A model generated the notes under the pieces. That model worked only from the letters and a program-made list of their open reading frames with translations, made no database searches and had not been told where the DNA came from. From Pseudomonadota bacterium (GTDB lineage: Bacteria > Pseudomonadota > Gammaproteobacteria > Pseudomonadales > Azotimanducaceae), in assembly GCA_027624035.1 (NCBI GenBank), contig JAQBUI010000043.1, positions 1-35,930 of the forward strand: a stretch of DNA of 35,930 nt, read 5' to 3'. Position 1 is the stretch's first letter; the number at the start of each line of letters is the position of its first letter. The position numbers were made by a program, and so were the translations under genes. This document shows positions 24,536 through 33,620 of the stretch, piece after piece.

Positions 24536-26317
24536 ATGACCGCAAAACACATATTGGTTTGGGTACTGGCACTTGGGCTCGTGGCATGTAGCACATCAGA
24601 ACCAGGTGACTCTGCAGATTCCGATTCGGAAGAAGTTCGGGCGGGGAAGGGCGAGCGGCAGGGCGAAATAGTGGATTTCGTCAGCGTCCGACAGCCAGGA
24701 ATGAATTCACCCGGAGTCCAGGGTGACGCCGACGTCGCCAGTGCCATTGAGGAGGTGATCGTTACCGGCAGTTACCTCAGGCGGGCGCACCGGTCCGGGG
24801 TTGCCAGCGAGGTGGGTGCAAATGAGCGGCTGCTGGCGCCGCACCCTGGCGAGCCATACACCGGGCCCCGGAACGGTCGGGAACAATATCCGGTAGCGGC
24901 CGAAAATGGATTCATGGTCGCGAGGCAACAGCCGGTATCGACGTTCTCAGTAGATGTGGATACCGCGTCGTATGCGAATGTTCGCCGCTGGATCAACGGT
25001 GGGCAGCTTCCGCCCGGCGATGCCGTCAGGGTCGAAGAACTGATCAACTACTTCGACTACGAGTACCCGCGACCTGAGACATCAGAGGTGCCATTCTCCA
25101 TATCAACCGAGATGGCGGCCTCGCCGTGGCATGCAGGCCGTCATCTGCTGCGGATCGGGTTGCGTGGCTACGATATCCCCCGGCAGTCACTGCCACCCGC
25201 GAACCTCGTGTTCCTCGTTGACACGTCAGGGTCGATGCAGGCTCCGAACAAGCTGTCTCTTGTGAAGGCCTCGCTGGGCCTGCTGCTCGGGAATCTGGAT
25301 GGCCAGGACCGGGTCAGCCTGGTTGTCTATGCCGGCGCCGCTGGCGTGGTGCTGGAACCCACACCCGGCGATCAGCGTGAGGCGATCAGCCTGGCCCTGC
25401 AGAGATTGAGGGCCGGCGGCTCGACCAATGGTGGCGCTGGAATTGCACTGGCATACGATATGGCGAGGCGGGGATACATCGAGGGCGGCATCAATCGGGT
25501 GATCCTGGCGACCGACGGTGATTTCAACGTCGGGTTGACCAGCCATGAGGCGCTGGAGGCCATGGTGGCGAGGCAGCGCGACCGTGGTGTGACGCTGTCG
25601 GTGATGGGCTTTGGTGAGGGAAACTACAACGACGCGGTGATGCAGCGCATTGCCCAGATCGGTGATGGCAATGCGAGTTATATCGACAGTATCAACGAGG
25701 CCCGCAAGGTTCTGGTTGATGAAATGGCTGGCACGCTCGCGACCATCGCCAAAGACGTCAAGGTTCAGCTCGAGTTCAATCCAGCGGTCGTGGCCGAGTA
25801 TCGGCTGGTCGGTTACGAGACCCGAGCCCTGGCGCGGGAAGACTTCAACAATGATCGGGTGGACGCGGGCGACATCGGCGCCGGACATACGGTGACGGGA
25901 CTTTATGAGCTGTCGCTGCAGGAGTCTGCCCGGCGGGCGATTGATTCACTGCGATACGGCGCTGAGGCAGAGTATGTCCCGGCCCGTGAAGATGAAATTG
26001 CCCATGTGAAGCTGCGCTACAAGGACCCCCGCGGGGATCAGAGCAAGCTGATCACTTCTATCGTGCATCGTGCTGATATTCTGGATGAGTCAGAGACCTC
26101 GGAGCATCTGCGCTTTGCGATGGCCGTTGCCGGTTTCGGTCAGATCTTAAAAGGCGGTAGATATCGTGGCGACGCAAGCTATTCAGACGTCCTTAAACTG
26201 GCCACGCAGGCCCGGGGAGCAGACCCGAGCGGTCATCGCAGCGAGTTCATCAACCTGGTCAGGACTGCGGCCGCGCTCGCGTCCGCAGACACCGGCTCGC
26301 TGGCATCGTCACGTTGA
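24536..26317 (+). CDS. YfbK-like von Willebrand factor A lipoprotein
   Basis: The start at 24536 has AAGGAGA eight bases upstream and gives a lipoprotein signal with lipobox LVAC (Cys18). The 593-residue product has a VWA N-terminal region (FSVDVDTASYANVRRWIN, VRVEELINYF), then a VWA domain whose MIDAS begins DTSGSM (229-234) with the downstream GGSTNGGAGI and LATDGDFNVG motifs. A C-terminal DUF3520-like region contains KLRYKDPRGDQSKL. VWA domains bind partners through a metal ion. Residues 71-83, IEEVIVTGSYLRR, are unusual for this family: they look like the N-terminal motif of TonB-dependent receptors and recur in the sigma-factor partner at 30145. Confidence 0.93.
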   Translation: MTAKHILVWVLALGLVACSTSEPGDSADSDSEEVRAGKGERQGEIVDFVSVRQPGMNSPGVQGDADVASAIEEVIVTGSYLRRAHRSGVASEVGANERLLAPHPGEPYTGPRNGREQYPVAAENGFMVARQQPVSTFSVDVDTASYANVRRWINGGQLPPGDAVRVEELINYFDYEYPRPETSEVPFSISTEMAASPWHAGRHLLRIGLRGYDIPRQSLPPANLVFLVDTSGSMQAPNKLSLVKASLGLLLGNLDGQDRVSLVVYAGAAGVVLEPTPGDQREAISLALQRLRAGGSTNGGAGIALAYDMARRGYIEGGINRVILATDGDFNVGLTSHEALEAMVARQRDRGVTLSVMGFGEGNYNDAVMQRIAQIGDGNASYIDSINEARKVLVDEMAGTLATIAKDVKVQLEFNPAVVAEYRLVGYETRALAREDFNNDRVDAGDIGAGHTVTGLYELSLQESARRAIDSLRYGAEAEYVPAREDEIAHVKLRYKDPRGDQSKLITSIVHRADILDESETSEHLRFAMAVAGFGQILKGGRYRGDASYSDVLKLATQARGADPSGHRSEFINLVRTAAALASADTGSLASSR

Positions 26318-26396
26318 TCCGTCTCGTATGTTGTCGATATTCCCCGATCTTGCGGACAAGGTGACGTATTTGGCGGCCGGGTGTGGTGCCACGAGA

Positions 26397-27932
26397 CTAG
26401 CGGGTGGCCTCGTACAGCGCCTTTCCGATCGGGCCAACCCGGTCCTGGTCGCCGGAGAGCCCCCCTGCAAAACCGGTGCAGGTATATCCCAATCCGATAC
26501 CCCTTTCGGGACTGAACTGGATGACGGACCCTCCGGCACCGCCCCAGCCAAAGGTCCCGCGCGCGACTACACCCCAACCGCCCTGCACGAAGTTGGACGC
26601 CGCCATGCCAAACCTGCCGTTAGGCCGGTCCGCACCGCTCACGGCGTTGCTGGTCGCCACATCGATCCCATCTGCGTTGAGGATTCGCACGTTGTCCAGA
26701 ATGCCGCCGTTCGCCAGCATCCCCATGACCCGTGCCATTCCACGGGCGCTGGCGCTGCTGCTGCTGGAGGTGATCTCAAGAGCGTGGCTGTTTGAATCGC
26801 CTGGGTCGATATCGAACCCCATTGGGCTCGGCCTGCCACCGGTCAGCCGACCCTGGGGGTTCTGCTCCGGACTGATGGCGAACAGCGGGTCGGCGGCGAA
26901 TTCCCGCTGGGCGACTTCCATCGGTGTAGGGTCGAGACGCTCACCCAGGACCCGTCGAATAATGCCCGTGGCCACGCCATGGGCAAACTGGTAGGCCCTG
27001 TCTGGCCCGGTCCGGAAGTGCATATCTGCCTGCGGACGGTTACCACTCGCATAGTCATTGTCGTGGCTGCCGCAGTAGAAGTCCGCGCCGAGTGGACCGC
27101 ACAATTCCTCTGCCATCCACTGTCCGATGGTTCTGCCCGCAGGGTCGACCCGGATGAGAATCTGGGACAAGACATAGCCACGGGAGACCGCGTGATAGAT
27201 TCGGGGCGTCCTGCCCTGGTACGGGCCGCTCGGCCACGTCCAGGGCGCCTGGCTGGCAATGATTCGCGACATGTTGCCATCCTGGTTGGCCTGGTCCCGG
27301 ATGTCGTCCGGCGTCAGGGCCTCGTCAAACGCGTGTAGCCCGGCATCGTGTCGCAGCACATCTGCGATGGTCATCTGCGCTTTGCCGTTGGCTGCAAATT
27401 CCGGCCAATGCTGGCTCACGAGATCATCATAGCTGCAAAGGCCCCGGTCCACGGCCATGGCGAACACAGTGGATTCAATGGCCTTGCCGGAACTGTAGAC
27501 TGATTGCAGGGTGTCACCGTCATATCCGGATGCGGGTGCGGTAGACATGTCGGGTTCCTGATTCTCACCCCAGAGGTCAACCACGCATTTGCCGTGCTGG
27601 TAAACGCAAAGCTGGGCGTTCCGCTCAAGGCCACGGCTGAAGTTGGCGACGAAGGCCTCGCGGACCGCGCCGAATTCAGGTGCAGCCGTGCCGCCAATCC
27701 GGACCGATTCTGTGGTCGCCTCGACCGAGTATGGACCTTTGCCGGCCCGGGCAATGGCCTGCTCGATGGTTGCATCGGAACCATCCGGCCGCTCCTGCCT
27801 GCGGGCGGCGTACCATTGATCGAGTTCGTTCGATACCGTTCGCGCCTCGTCGTCGCTTAGATCATATCCAAGTGCGCCCGCCAGTTGTTTTGCCAGTTCC
27901 GGTCCTGCCATCTCTGCGGTATTCCTGCTCAA
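26397..27932 (-). CDS. Class C beta-lactamase-fold serine hydrolase
   Basis: A 511-residue protein of the penicillin-binding/EstB-like serine hydrolase family. The catalytic SxxK is S147-x-x-K150 in SVYSSGKAIES. The tyrosine motif region is near 257 (YHAVSRGYVLSQ), and the C-terminal GWGGAGGSVIQF occupies the place of the KTG/HxG motif. The first 90 residues are a separate helical region that I do not recognise; there is no signal peptide, so it is probably cytoplasmic. Such enzymes are mostly esterases or peptidases with unknown substrates. It ends with TAG and converges on the VWA gene. A palindromic repeat (copy C) lies just upstream of its start. Confidence 0.9.
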   Translation of the reverse strand: MSRNTAEMAGPELAKQLAGALGYDLSDDEARTVSNELDQWYAARRQERPDGSDATIEQAIARAGKGPYSVEATTESVRIGGTAAPEFGAVREAFVANFSRGLERNAQLCVYQHGKCVVDLWGENQEPDMSTAPASGYDGDTLQSVYSSGKAIESTVFAMAVDRGLCSYDDLVSQHWPEFAANGKAQMTIADVLRHDAGLHAFDEALTPDDIRDQANQDGNMSRIIASQAPWTWPSGPYQGRTPRIYHAVSRGYVLSQILIRVDPAGRTIGQWMAEELCGPLGADFYCGSHDNDYASGNRPQADMHFRTGPDRAYQFAHGVATGIIRRVLGERLDPTPMEVAQREFAADPLFAISPEQNPQGRLTGGRPSPMGFDIDPGDSNSHALEITSSSSSASARGMARVMGMLANGGILDNVRILNADGIDVATSNAVSGADRPNGRFGMAASNFVQGGWGVVARGTFGWGGAGGSVIQFSPERGIGLGYTCTGFAGGLSGDQDRVGPIGKALYEATR

Positions 27933-27987
27933 TTGTCGTTGGCCGATGAGTATGGCGATGATTGGGTCAGATTACAAAATGGCGCTG

Positions 27988-28079
27988 GAGCCCTCAGCGT
28001 GCCCGGGTCGGGCACGCCGTTGTCGTGCCGGGAAGTTTTCCGGACGGCACTGCGTGCGGCCAGAACTTCCATGAAAGCC
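27988..28079 (+). repeat. Dispersed palindromic repeat, copy C
   Basis: The most symmetrical copy. Hairpin one at 27997-28017 has perfect 9-bp arms GCGTGCCCG and CGGGCACGC around a 3-base loop. The second hairpin and the GGAAGTT/AACTTCC arms follow, ending in CTTCCATGAAAGCC. It lies between the serine hydrolase and GyrI-like genes, which are both on the minus strand. Confidence 0.96.
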
Positions 28080-28126
28080 GCCCCGCGCTCGTTTCGATAC
28101 CCCAGCCATACCGGACCCCACTCGCG

Positions 28127-28582
28127 TCACACCAGCCGGACATAGACATCCGTGATCAGCTTCGAAGGATCGTCGTCCCAGTCGCCGTAGACCTCCCAGG
28201 ATTCGCCGGCAGGGGCAAGCTGATGGTCAACGATCCATTGGTTCAGCCGTTCGCTGACCTGGCCGAGCAGGCTGTAATCACCCGTGTGTCTTGCGTGAGC
28301 TGCGCGACCGCCTCCCAGTTCGAAGCAGTGCACATCCGCTGTATCCTCGAAGGCGCCGGAGATCGGGAACCCGACTCTCATCCGCATCCCGCTGGGGCTG
28401 AACTGGTCATAGAGCGCGTAGTTGTGTCCGACCTGTAGTTTTCCTGACGACTGCAGCCAGCCGTATACCAGTGGGAAGGCCTTTCCCATCGCGGCCGGGA
28501 TCTCCTGACGCTTAACGAATGCTTCTGTGACCGCGAGCAGTACCGAAGAAGCCGTAACGATCTCGATGGTATCACTGGCCAT
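28127..28582 (-). CDS. GyrI-like/AraC effector-binding domain protein
   Basis: A 151-residue single-domain protein with the SOUL/GyrI-like fold pattern: an N-terminal beta strand, a helix (IPAAMGKAFPLVYGWL), YALYDQF, RVGFPISGAF, then GGRAAHARHTGDYSLLGQVSERLNQWI and a final WEVYGDW...TDVYVRL. In this family the AxxxHxGxY-type segment lines a small-molecule pocket. It is probably cytoplasmic, binding a hydrophobic ligand. It is divergent from the transaldolase gene. Confidence 0.87.
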   Translation of the reverse strand: MASDTIEIVTASSVLLAVTEAFVKRQEIPAAMGKAFPLVYGWLQSSGKLQVGHNYALYDQFSPSGMRMRVGFPISGAFEDTADVHCFELGGGRAAHARHTGDYSLLGQVSERLNQWIVDHQLAPAGESWEVYGDWDDDPSKLITDVYVRLV

Positions 28583-28613
28583 GAAGACTCCCGAAAATGT
28601 GTGTCTCGAAGCG

Positions 28614-28619
28614 TATAAT
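28614..28619 (+). promoter_or_regulatory. Likely -10 box for the transaldolase gene
   Basis: A perfect TATAAT lies 34 bases before the TTG start of the transaldolase, leaving a leader of about 28 bases that includes AAGGA. The -35 at normal spacing (CCGAAA) is poor. Confidence 0.45.
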
Positions 28620-28653
28620 GGACCCTTTGAATTAATAGTGTAAGGATCTCAGA

Positions 28654-29601
28654 TTGCCGGACAAGTTGACTCTGCTCAAATCGATGACGGATGTGGTGGC
28701 GGACACGGGGGATATGGCAGCGATCGTGCAGTTCAAGCCGATGGATGCGACGACCAACCCGTCCCTGTTGCTCAAGGCGGCCCAGACGCCGCAATGGCAG
28801 CCTCTTGTTGAAGCGGCGCGACGCAGCGCATCAGCACTGCCGGGCACCGATGATGAGGTGATGGCGGCGTGCTGTGACAGGCTGGCGGTGTCGATCGGTA
28901 CCGAGATTCTTGGCGTGATTCCGGGGCGGGTCTCGTCGGAAGTGGATGCACGACTGTCATTCGACACCCCGGCCACCATAGACCGGGCCAGAACATTGAT
29001 TGGCCTGTATGAGGAAAAGGGCATCCCGAAAGAACGCATTCTCATCAAGATTGCCAGTACCTGGGAGGGAATTCGAGCAGCAGAAACACTGGAGCGGGAG
29101 GGGATCAACTGCAACCTGACCCTGCTGTTTGGATTTGCCCAGGCGGTAGCCTGTGCGGATGCGGGTGTATTTCTGATCTCACCGTTCGTTGGCCGCATCC
29201 TCGACTGGTACAAGGCGGCAACGGGTGAGCAGTATGATGCTGAATCTGACCCTGGTGTATTGTCCGTCCGGCGAATCTACAGCTACTACAAGACTCACGG
29301 CTTTGAGACCGTCGTGATGGGGGCGAGTTTTCGAAACACGGCTGAGATCATGGCACTTGCTGGCTGCGACCGGCTTACCATCAGCCCGGCGCTGCTGGCC
29401 GAGCTGGCGACTGACGAGGGTGAACTGCCGCGCAGACTCGACCCCCGGGCCGGTGATGGTGATGCCAAGGTTCAGTTGGACCAGACATCGTTTCGCTGGG
29501 CTGTGAACGAGGACGCGATGGTGACCGAGAAGCTGGCAGAGGGGATACGGAATTTTGCAGCGGATCAGGTAAAGCTGGAACAGTTGTTGAAATCTGCCTG
29601 A
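28654..29601 (+). CDS. tal: Transaldolase
   Basis: A 315-residue enzyme of the non-oxidative pentose phosphate pathway. It moves a dihydroxyacetone unit from sedoheptulose 7-phosphate to glyceraldehyde 3-phosphate. The TIM-barrel motifs are clear: [12 protein letters not shown] near residue 31, EVDARLSFD near 96, and the Schiff-base lysine K132 in [31 protein letters not shown] and [13 protein letters not shown] follow, with a C-terminal helix. Length and lysine position match E. coli TalB. The start is TTG with AAGGA eight bases upstream. It is followed 16 bases later by the ECF sigma gene in the same direction. Confidence 0.97.
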   Translation: MPDKLTLLKSMTDVVADTGDMAAIVQFKPMDATTNPSLLLKAAQTPQWQPLVEAARRSASALPGTDDEVMAACCDRLAVSIGTEILGVIPGRVSSEVDARLSFDTPATIDRARTLIGLYEEKGIPKERILIKIASTWEGIRAAETLEREGINCNLTLLFGFAQAVACADAGVFLISPFVGRILDWYKAATGEQYDAESDPGVLSVRRIYSYYKTHGFETVVMGASFRNTAEIMALAGCDRLTISPALLAELATDEGELPRRLDPRAGDGDAKVQLDQTSFRWAVNEDAMVTEKLAEGIRNFAADQVKLEQLLKSA

Positions 29602-29617
29602 TACCAGGAGATGGCTG

Positions 29618-30148
29618 ATGGAGCAGGCCGACGATGATGAGCTGATGTCCCGCTATGCCGGAGGCGACACCGATGCATTTGATGCGCTGTACCAAAGGCA
29701 CAATGGCCCGGTTTATCGGTATTGCCTGCGGCAGCTTCCCCGGGTGGCCGCAGAGGAAGCCTTTCAGGACACGTGGCTTGCGGTGGTTCGATTCCGGGAC
29801 CGTTATGAGCCCCGCGGCCAGTTCAGAGCCTGGTTGTTTACACTGGCCCATAATGCCATGGCGAATCGGGTTCGTGCCGAGATGAAGCACCCGGGTGGTG
29901 GGGATCATCCGGATATCGAGGTGACCGAGGAGCCGCAGTATGCAAGCGAGCATGCTGCACGGCTCAATCAACTGATTGCCTGCCTGCCCTGGCAACAGCG
30001 GGATGCGCTGATGCTCCAGTATGAGGGTGGATTCTCTATTGATGACATTGCCGAGATCACGGCGAGCACGAAGGAAGGCGTGCGCAGTCGGCTGCGTTAT
30101 GCCATAGGCAAGCTGCGGGAGCAGATGTCCGGAGGGCTGAAACAATGA
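29618..30148 (+). CDS. ECF-type RNA polymerase sigma factor
   Basis: A 176-residue sigma-70 family factor with only regions 2 and 4. Region 2 spans about 10-85 (AFDALYQRHNGPVYRYC, then EEAFQDTWLAVVRFRDRY and FRAWLFTLAHNAMANRVR). Region 4 spans about 120-172 (LPWQQRDALMLQYEGGFS, IDDIAEITASTKEGVRSRL). It directs RNA polymerase to a specific promoter set in response to an envelope or cell signal. AGGAG lies upstream of the ATG. The stop overlaps the next gene's start by four bases, as expected for a sigma factor and its regulator. Its close spacing to transaldolase suggests shared transcription. Confidence 0.96.
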   Translation: MEQADDDELMSRYAGGDTDAFDALYQRHNGPVYRYCLRQLPRVAAEEAFQDTWLAVVRFRDRYEPRGQFRAWLFTLAHNAMANRVRAEMKHPGGGDHPDIEVTEEPQYASEHAARLNQLIACLPWQQRDALMLQYEGGFSIDDIAEITASTKEGVRSRLRYAIGKLREQMSGGLKQ

Positions 30149-30951
30149 GTGATGATCGGGACCCCTGGTTTGAGGATCAGTATCAGGCTGCCGAGGTGCC
30201 GCCTGCGCACCTGACCCGGGCCATCCGCGAGACGGCCCACGCAGCAGTGCGTCAGCGCCGCTTTGCCAGGTGGTATACCGCCGGTACGGCAGCGTCGCTG
30301 TTTGTCGCGGTGACGCTCTATTTCACGGTGATTCAGGATTCGCCAGTGCAGGTGGTTCATCCTTCGGCGTCCATGACCGATGCCTTGGAGGTTCCAGGAG
30401 ACAAAGCCACCGCTCACAGCCTTGCCAGGCAACCGGCGTCACCGGTGCCAGCTGGCGAACATCTGGAACGTTCTGCCGAACCAGCCGAGACCATGGAGAA
30501 TACACGAGCCGTGGCGGAGCAGTCGCCGGTGCTCGTGAGGCCGGCGCGGCCAGCCCGACCGGAGGAGCGTCGAGACGAAATTGAAGAGGTCATCGTGACG
30601 GGCAGCTACATCCGGCGAGACAATCTGCCCCGGGCCTCGGACGAGGCTGCTCCTGGTGAGCTATTTTCGAAAGCAACCGAGACCGGTCCGATGGAAACTG
30701 CTCTGCCTGTCTGTTCAGACCTGGACCAGCCATCCGGGCCAACGCCCTGCTACCTTGACCAGTCCGAACAACGTCTGTCGGTGTGGATGCCTGGCGATCA
30801 TGGTTGCCCGCGGTTACTGGACGTTGGGTTGGCCTTGCCACTCGAGGCGCCAACTGTCATCACCCGGGGCAATCCGCCGGAGGTGACAGTGATGGGGCGA
30901 CACTTTCTGTGTCGAGACGGCGCCTGGCATCGCCGGGACTCCGACCCCTGA
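30145..30951 (+). CDS. Membrane-anchored partner of the ECF sigma factor
   Basis: A 268-residue single-pass membrane protein and probable anti-sigma factor by position. Residues 1-42 are cytoplasmic, charged and helical (PAHLTRAIRETAHAAVRQR). One transmembrane helix spans about 44-64. The rest is periplasmic with a Pro/Ala-rich linker. Residues 146-158 read IEEVIVTGSYIRR, the motif seen at the N-terminus of TonB-dependent receptors and again in the VWA lipoprotein at 24536. The C-terminal region has four cysteines (VCSDLDQPSGPTPCYL, HGCPRLLD, FLCRDG) that could form disulfides. There is no zinc-binding HxxxCxxC anti-sigma signature, so the anti-sigma role is inferred from the overlap and topology only. 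Confidence 0.75.
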   Translation: MSDDRDPWFEDQYQAAEVPPAHLTRAIRETAHAAVRQRRFARWYTAGTAASLFVAVTLYFTVIQDSPVQVVHPSASMTDALEVPGDKATAHSLARQPASPVPAGEHLERSAEPAETMENTRAVAEQSPVLVRPARPARPEERRDEIEEVIVTGSYIRRDNLPRASDEAAPGELFSKATETGPMETALPVCSDLDQPSGPTPCYLDQSEQRLSVWMPGDHGCPRLLDVGLALPLEAPTVITRGNPPEVTVMGRHFLCRDGAWHRRDSDP

Positions 30952-30982
30952 TGCATTTTGGTACCGACGTGATGGACGTAGC

Positions 30983-31019
30983 GTCGGGCCCGACCAGCGC
31001 TTGATTGCGGCCGGGCCCG
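30983..31019. terminator. GC-rich palindromes between convergent genes
   Basis: GTCGGGCCCGAC, a perfect 12-bp palindrome, is at 30983-30994. CGGGCCCG recurs at 31012-31019, so the two can also pair with each other. The position between two convergent stops suits a two-way terminator, but there is no T-run. Confidence 0.35.
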
Positions 31020-31024
31020 CCAGA

Positions 31025-33613
31025 CTATTCTTCCTGCAATGGCTGCAGATACACATTGATCCAGGTCGTAAATACAGAGTCACCGTCAGACTGGACGTGG
31101 ATATCGTCGGCCTGCCAGGTCTCGTAGCTGTCGCGTTTGACGACCAGAGAATGGATTCCGGGGCCGATTGCAGGTTCCTCCTGTGGATCGTCGCAGCCCT
31201 GTCCCAGGTCGACGCTGGTCCCATCAGAAGTGACCACGGAGTCACTGCAACCGAGATATTGCCCGGTCACCCGATCGAGGGCGGTCACGTAGATACCTCG
31301 TCCACCAGTTGGTGGCAGTACGTCCGTTGAGCCGTCTGGCCTGGCGATGTCTGACGGTGCGAACACAGTCGGAATGAACAGACTGTGGCGCACCTCCGGG
31401 GCCGACCAGAGGGAGGTGATCAGGTTGTTCTTGTTCAGATAATGAACGGTGTCACCATCAATGACCGACCGGGCGCTCCAACTGCAACAACCCGAGTGGT
31501 AACGCTCCCCAGTGTCGTGGTTTTCGCCGATGACCTTGCCGGTCATGTTGAGCGTTTGGGCTGCACTGTCTGCCTCGAAGAGATACAGCGCACTTTCGAT
31601 CCAGGGCTGGTAGGCAAATGGGTCGGTTCGCTCGTCGCTGCTGGCGCCCCGGAGGTCAACCGGGATTGCAATGTGATGAATTCCGTTCGTCTCCAGTACG
31701 GACAGCGCGTGCGGGTCCCAGGTCAACGGGCTCTCCGTGCCCCGACCGCCAATCTTGATATCGGCCAGCACGCTGAGCTGTGACGGATCCGAGACATCGA
31801 ACAATCGTACATTCATACCCTGAAACAACGTTCGGTTATCGACCGTCTCGGCATCCTTGCCCACCCCGAGCAGCAGGTTGTCCGAGATCGGGTGAAGATA
31901 GGTCGAGAAACCGGGGATCGCGAGCTCGCCCAGAATCTGTGGGTCTGATGCCACTGACAGATCAATGACATAGACGGGGTCGATTCGCTCAAAGGTCACG
32001 ACGTAGGCCCGGTCGCCAGTGATTCGTGAGGCAAAAATCTGTTCGCCGGGTTTACCGATCGGTTCCGGGCGGTCATCGTTCGGAATCTGGCCCAGGACAT
32101 CCAGTGTGAATTCCTCGCCATCGCCTAGGATGGTCAGGCTGTGCTCAAGCGCCTCACCAGTGCTGGTGGTGATTGCGGTCAGGTTTCCATCGTGGACACC
32201 CATCAGGAAATTGGGGTCACCCCAGAACGTGCCAGGTACCCGCCCCGAACCGACATAGGCAGGCTGGCCCGCGTCGATCGACAGCTTGTGTATGGTAGTA
32301 CCTTCAAAGAAGCCTTCTTCTTTCAGGGCCGACGAGTACGCGGCGAGGAAAATGGCGTCTCTCGTCACATGCATGCCGGCGACACCCTCTGCCATGCACA
32401 GAGACCGGAACGAGCCGGGTGCGTCCAGGTCCACGGCGGTCACCGTGGTGATCGTCGGATAGTAGACCGTTTCTTCGCTTTCCTCGACCCGCGGCAGGAG
32501 GCATTCGTCAGATGTCACAAGCAGGCTGTCGGTACCGTCGTCGAATCGAATCCTTGGCAGAACATCGTCGACTTCGATGCTATCCAACAGGTCCTGATTG
32601 TGCTCCTTGTCCTCGGTGGTTTCCGCGAAAGGAATCACGCCGTCCACGCTTGGTGTATAGCGGGTAATGAGAATCAGGGTATTGTCGATTCTGCGTGAAT
32701 TGACATAGTCGCCATCGACTTCAAACCCTTCGGTCAGCAGCGGCGCCGAGGCGACAGTGGCGTCCACAAGATCAACCCGGGTGGTGCCGTTCCAGTGCCA
32801 GGGCGCGAACCACGCATCAGTCCATGTGTGGAACTGGGAACTGCCACTCACTGCGGCCACCAGGGTCTGCCCGGCACTGGCGTAAAGATACAGGCCCGTC
32901 AACCACTGATACTGATTGTCGCCAATGGCGAGCGTGGAGACGAATTCGGCCGGCCCATCATCGGACGTGCGCGCGATTTGCAGCCGATTCTGGTTGGCGA
33001 GGAACAGATACTCACCGTTGTAGCGGACAGCATCAATTTCGTCAACGCCCTGAACCACCACGTTGGTATCGGAAAAGCCGCCACTGCCGTCTGCTTCGGC
33101 GGCAGGTGCAGCGGGGCTGAACACGGCATCGTTGACAGCTTGTTCCTGACGCAGGGCGACCATCGGGGTATCGATCAATAGTGTTTGCTCGACTTTCGAT
33201 GAGCCCTCAGTGAGCCCGGACCACTGGCCAAGCCCGGCCTTGATATAGTCCGCAAATGCCTCCGCCGACCCCGCTGGCAGCAGCAGTGCGCGACGACTAT
33301 TGTCGCCACCGTCACCGGTTGGGTCCGGTGGATCCTGAATCACCACAGGGTTGCCACCACCACCGCCGCCGCCGCCACAGGCAGCCAGAGCGAGTATGGT
33401 CAGTGACAGAGTTAGTGCTTTCATCGAAGTTCTGGCCGCACGCTGTGCCGTCCGGAAAACTTCCCGGCACGACAACGGCGTGGGCGACCCGGGCACGCTA
33501 AGGGCTTTCATGGCAGTTCCTGTGCTACGCCTTGCGGTTCGGAATGCTTCCCGGCACGTCGATGGCGTGCGCGACACGGGTACGCTGGTGGCCTTCGGCC
33601 TTGTCTGTGTCAT
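31025..33613 (-). CDS. Secreted beta-propeller-domain lipoprotein with repeat-derived N-terminus
   Basis: A beta-propeller family protein with the hallmark TNVVVQGVDEIDAVRYNGEYLFLANQNRLQI segment (given in parts: VVVQGVDEIDAVRYNG, then EYLFLANQN). It is followed by repeated blade strands to about residue 830 and a C-terminal extension rich in Asp and Cys pairs. The only strong Shine-Dalgarno (AAGGAGG at 33621-33627) serves ATG 33613. From there translation crosses two tandem palindromic repeats in frame before reaching a lipoprotein signal (MKALTLSL, lipobox LAAC followed by eight Gly) whose Met is at 33424. If 33613 is used, the signal is internal, at residue 64; if 33424 is used, no ribosome-binding site is visible. 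A third ATG at 33655 overlaps the upstream stop. The blades are clear; the start is not. Confidence 0.85.
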   Translation of the reverse strand: MTQTRPKATSVPVSRTPSTCREAFRTARRSTGTAMKALSVPGSPTPLSCREVFRTAQRAARTSMKALTLSLTILALAACGGGGGGGGNPVVIQDPPDPTGDGGDNSRRALLLPAGSAEAFADYIKAGLGQWSGLTEGSSKVEQTLLIDTPMVALRQEQAVNDAVFSPAAPAAEADGSGGFSDTNVVVQGVDEIDAVRYNGEYLFLANQNRLQIARTSDDGPAEFVSTLAIGDNQYQWLTGLYLYASAGQTLVAAVSGSSQFHTWTDAWFAPWHWNGTTRVDLVDATVASAPLLTEGFEVDGDYVNSRRIDNTLILITRYTPSVDGVIPFAETTEDKEHNQDLLDSIEVDDVLPRIRFDDGTDSLLVTSDECLLPRVEESEETVYYPTITTVTAVDLDAPGSFRSLCMAEGVAGMHVTRDAIFLAAYSSALKEEGFFEGTTIHKLSIDAGQPAYVGSGRVPGTFWGDPNFLMGVHDGNLTAITTSTGEALEHSLTILGDGEEFTLDVLGQIPNDDRPEPIGKPGEQIFASRITGDRAYVVTFERIDPVYVIDLSVASDPQILGELAIPGFSTYLHPISDNLLLGVGKDAETVDNRTLFQGMNVRLFDVSDPSQLSVLADIKIGGRGTESPLTWDPHALSVLETNGIHHIAIPVDLRGASSDERTDPFAYQPWIESALYLFEADSAAQTLNMTGKVIGENHDTGERYHSGCCSWSARSVIDGDTVHYLNKNNLITSLWSAPEVRHSLFIPTVFAPSDIARPDGSTDVLPPTGGRGIYVTALDRVTGQYLGCSDSVVTSDGTSVDLGQGCDDPQEEPAIGPGIHSLVVKRDSYETWQADDIHVQSDGDSVFTTWINVYLQPLQEE
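33422..33595 (-). repeat. Two tandem palindromic repeats (D, E) inside the beta-propeller gene
   Basis: Copy D (33422-33508) is nearly identical to copies A-C; copy E (33509-33595) is more diverged. Both are 87 bp, 29 codons, and both end in ATGAAAGC on the minus strand, so the gene frame stays open through them (SVPGSPTPLSCREVFRTA and SVPVSRTPSTCREAFRTA). The last codons of copy D provide the start of the lipoprotein signal. Confidence 0.95.
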
Positions 33614-33620
33614 GTCATTA

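Noticed and set aside
23605..28079. Conserved peptide PLSCREVFRTA across repeat copies as a small protein family
   Set aside because: The same copies are open in other frames too, and diverged copies G and H lose the frame, so the conservation is of the DNA or RNA, not the peptide.
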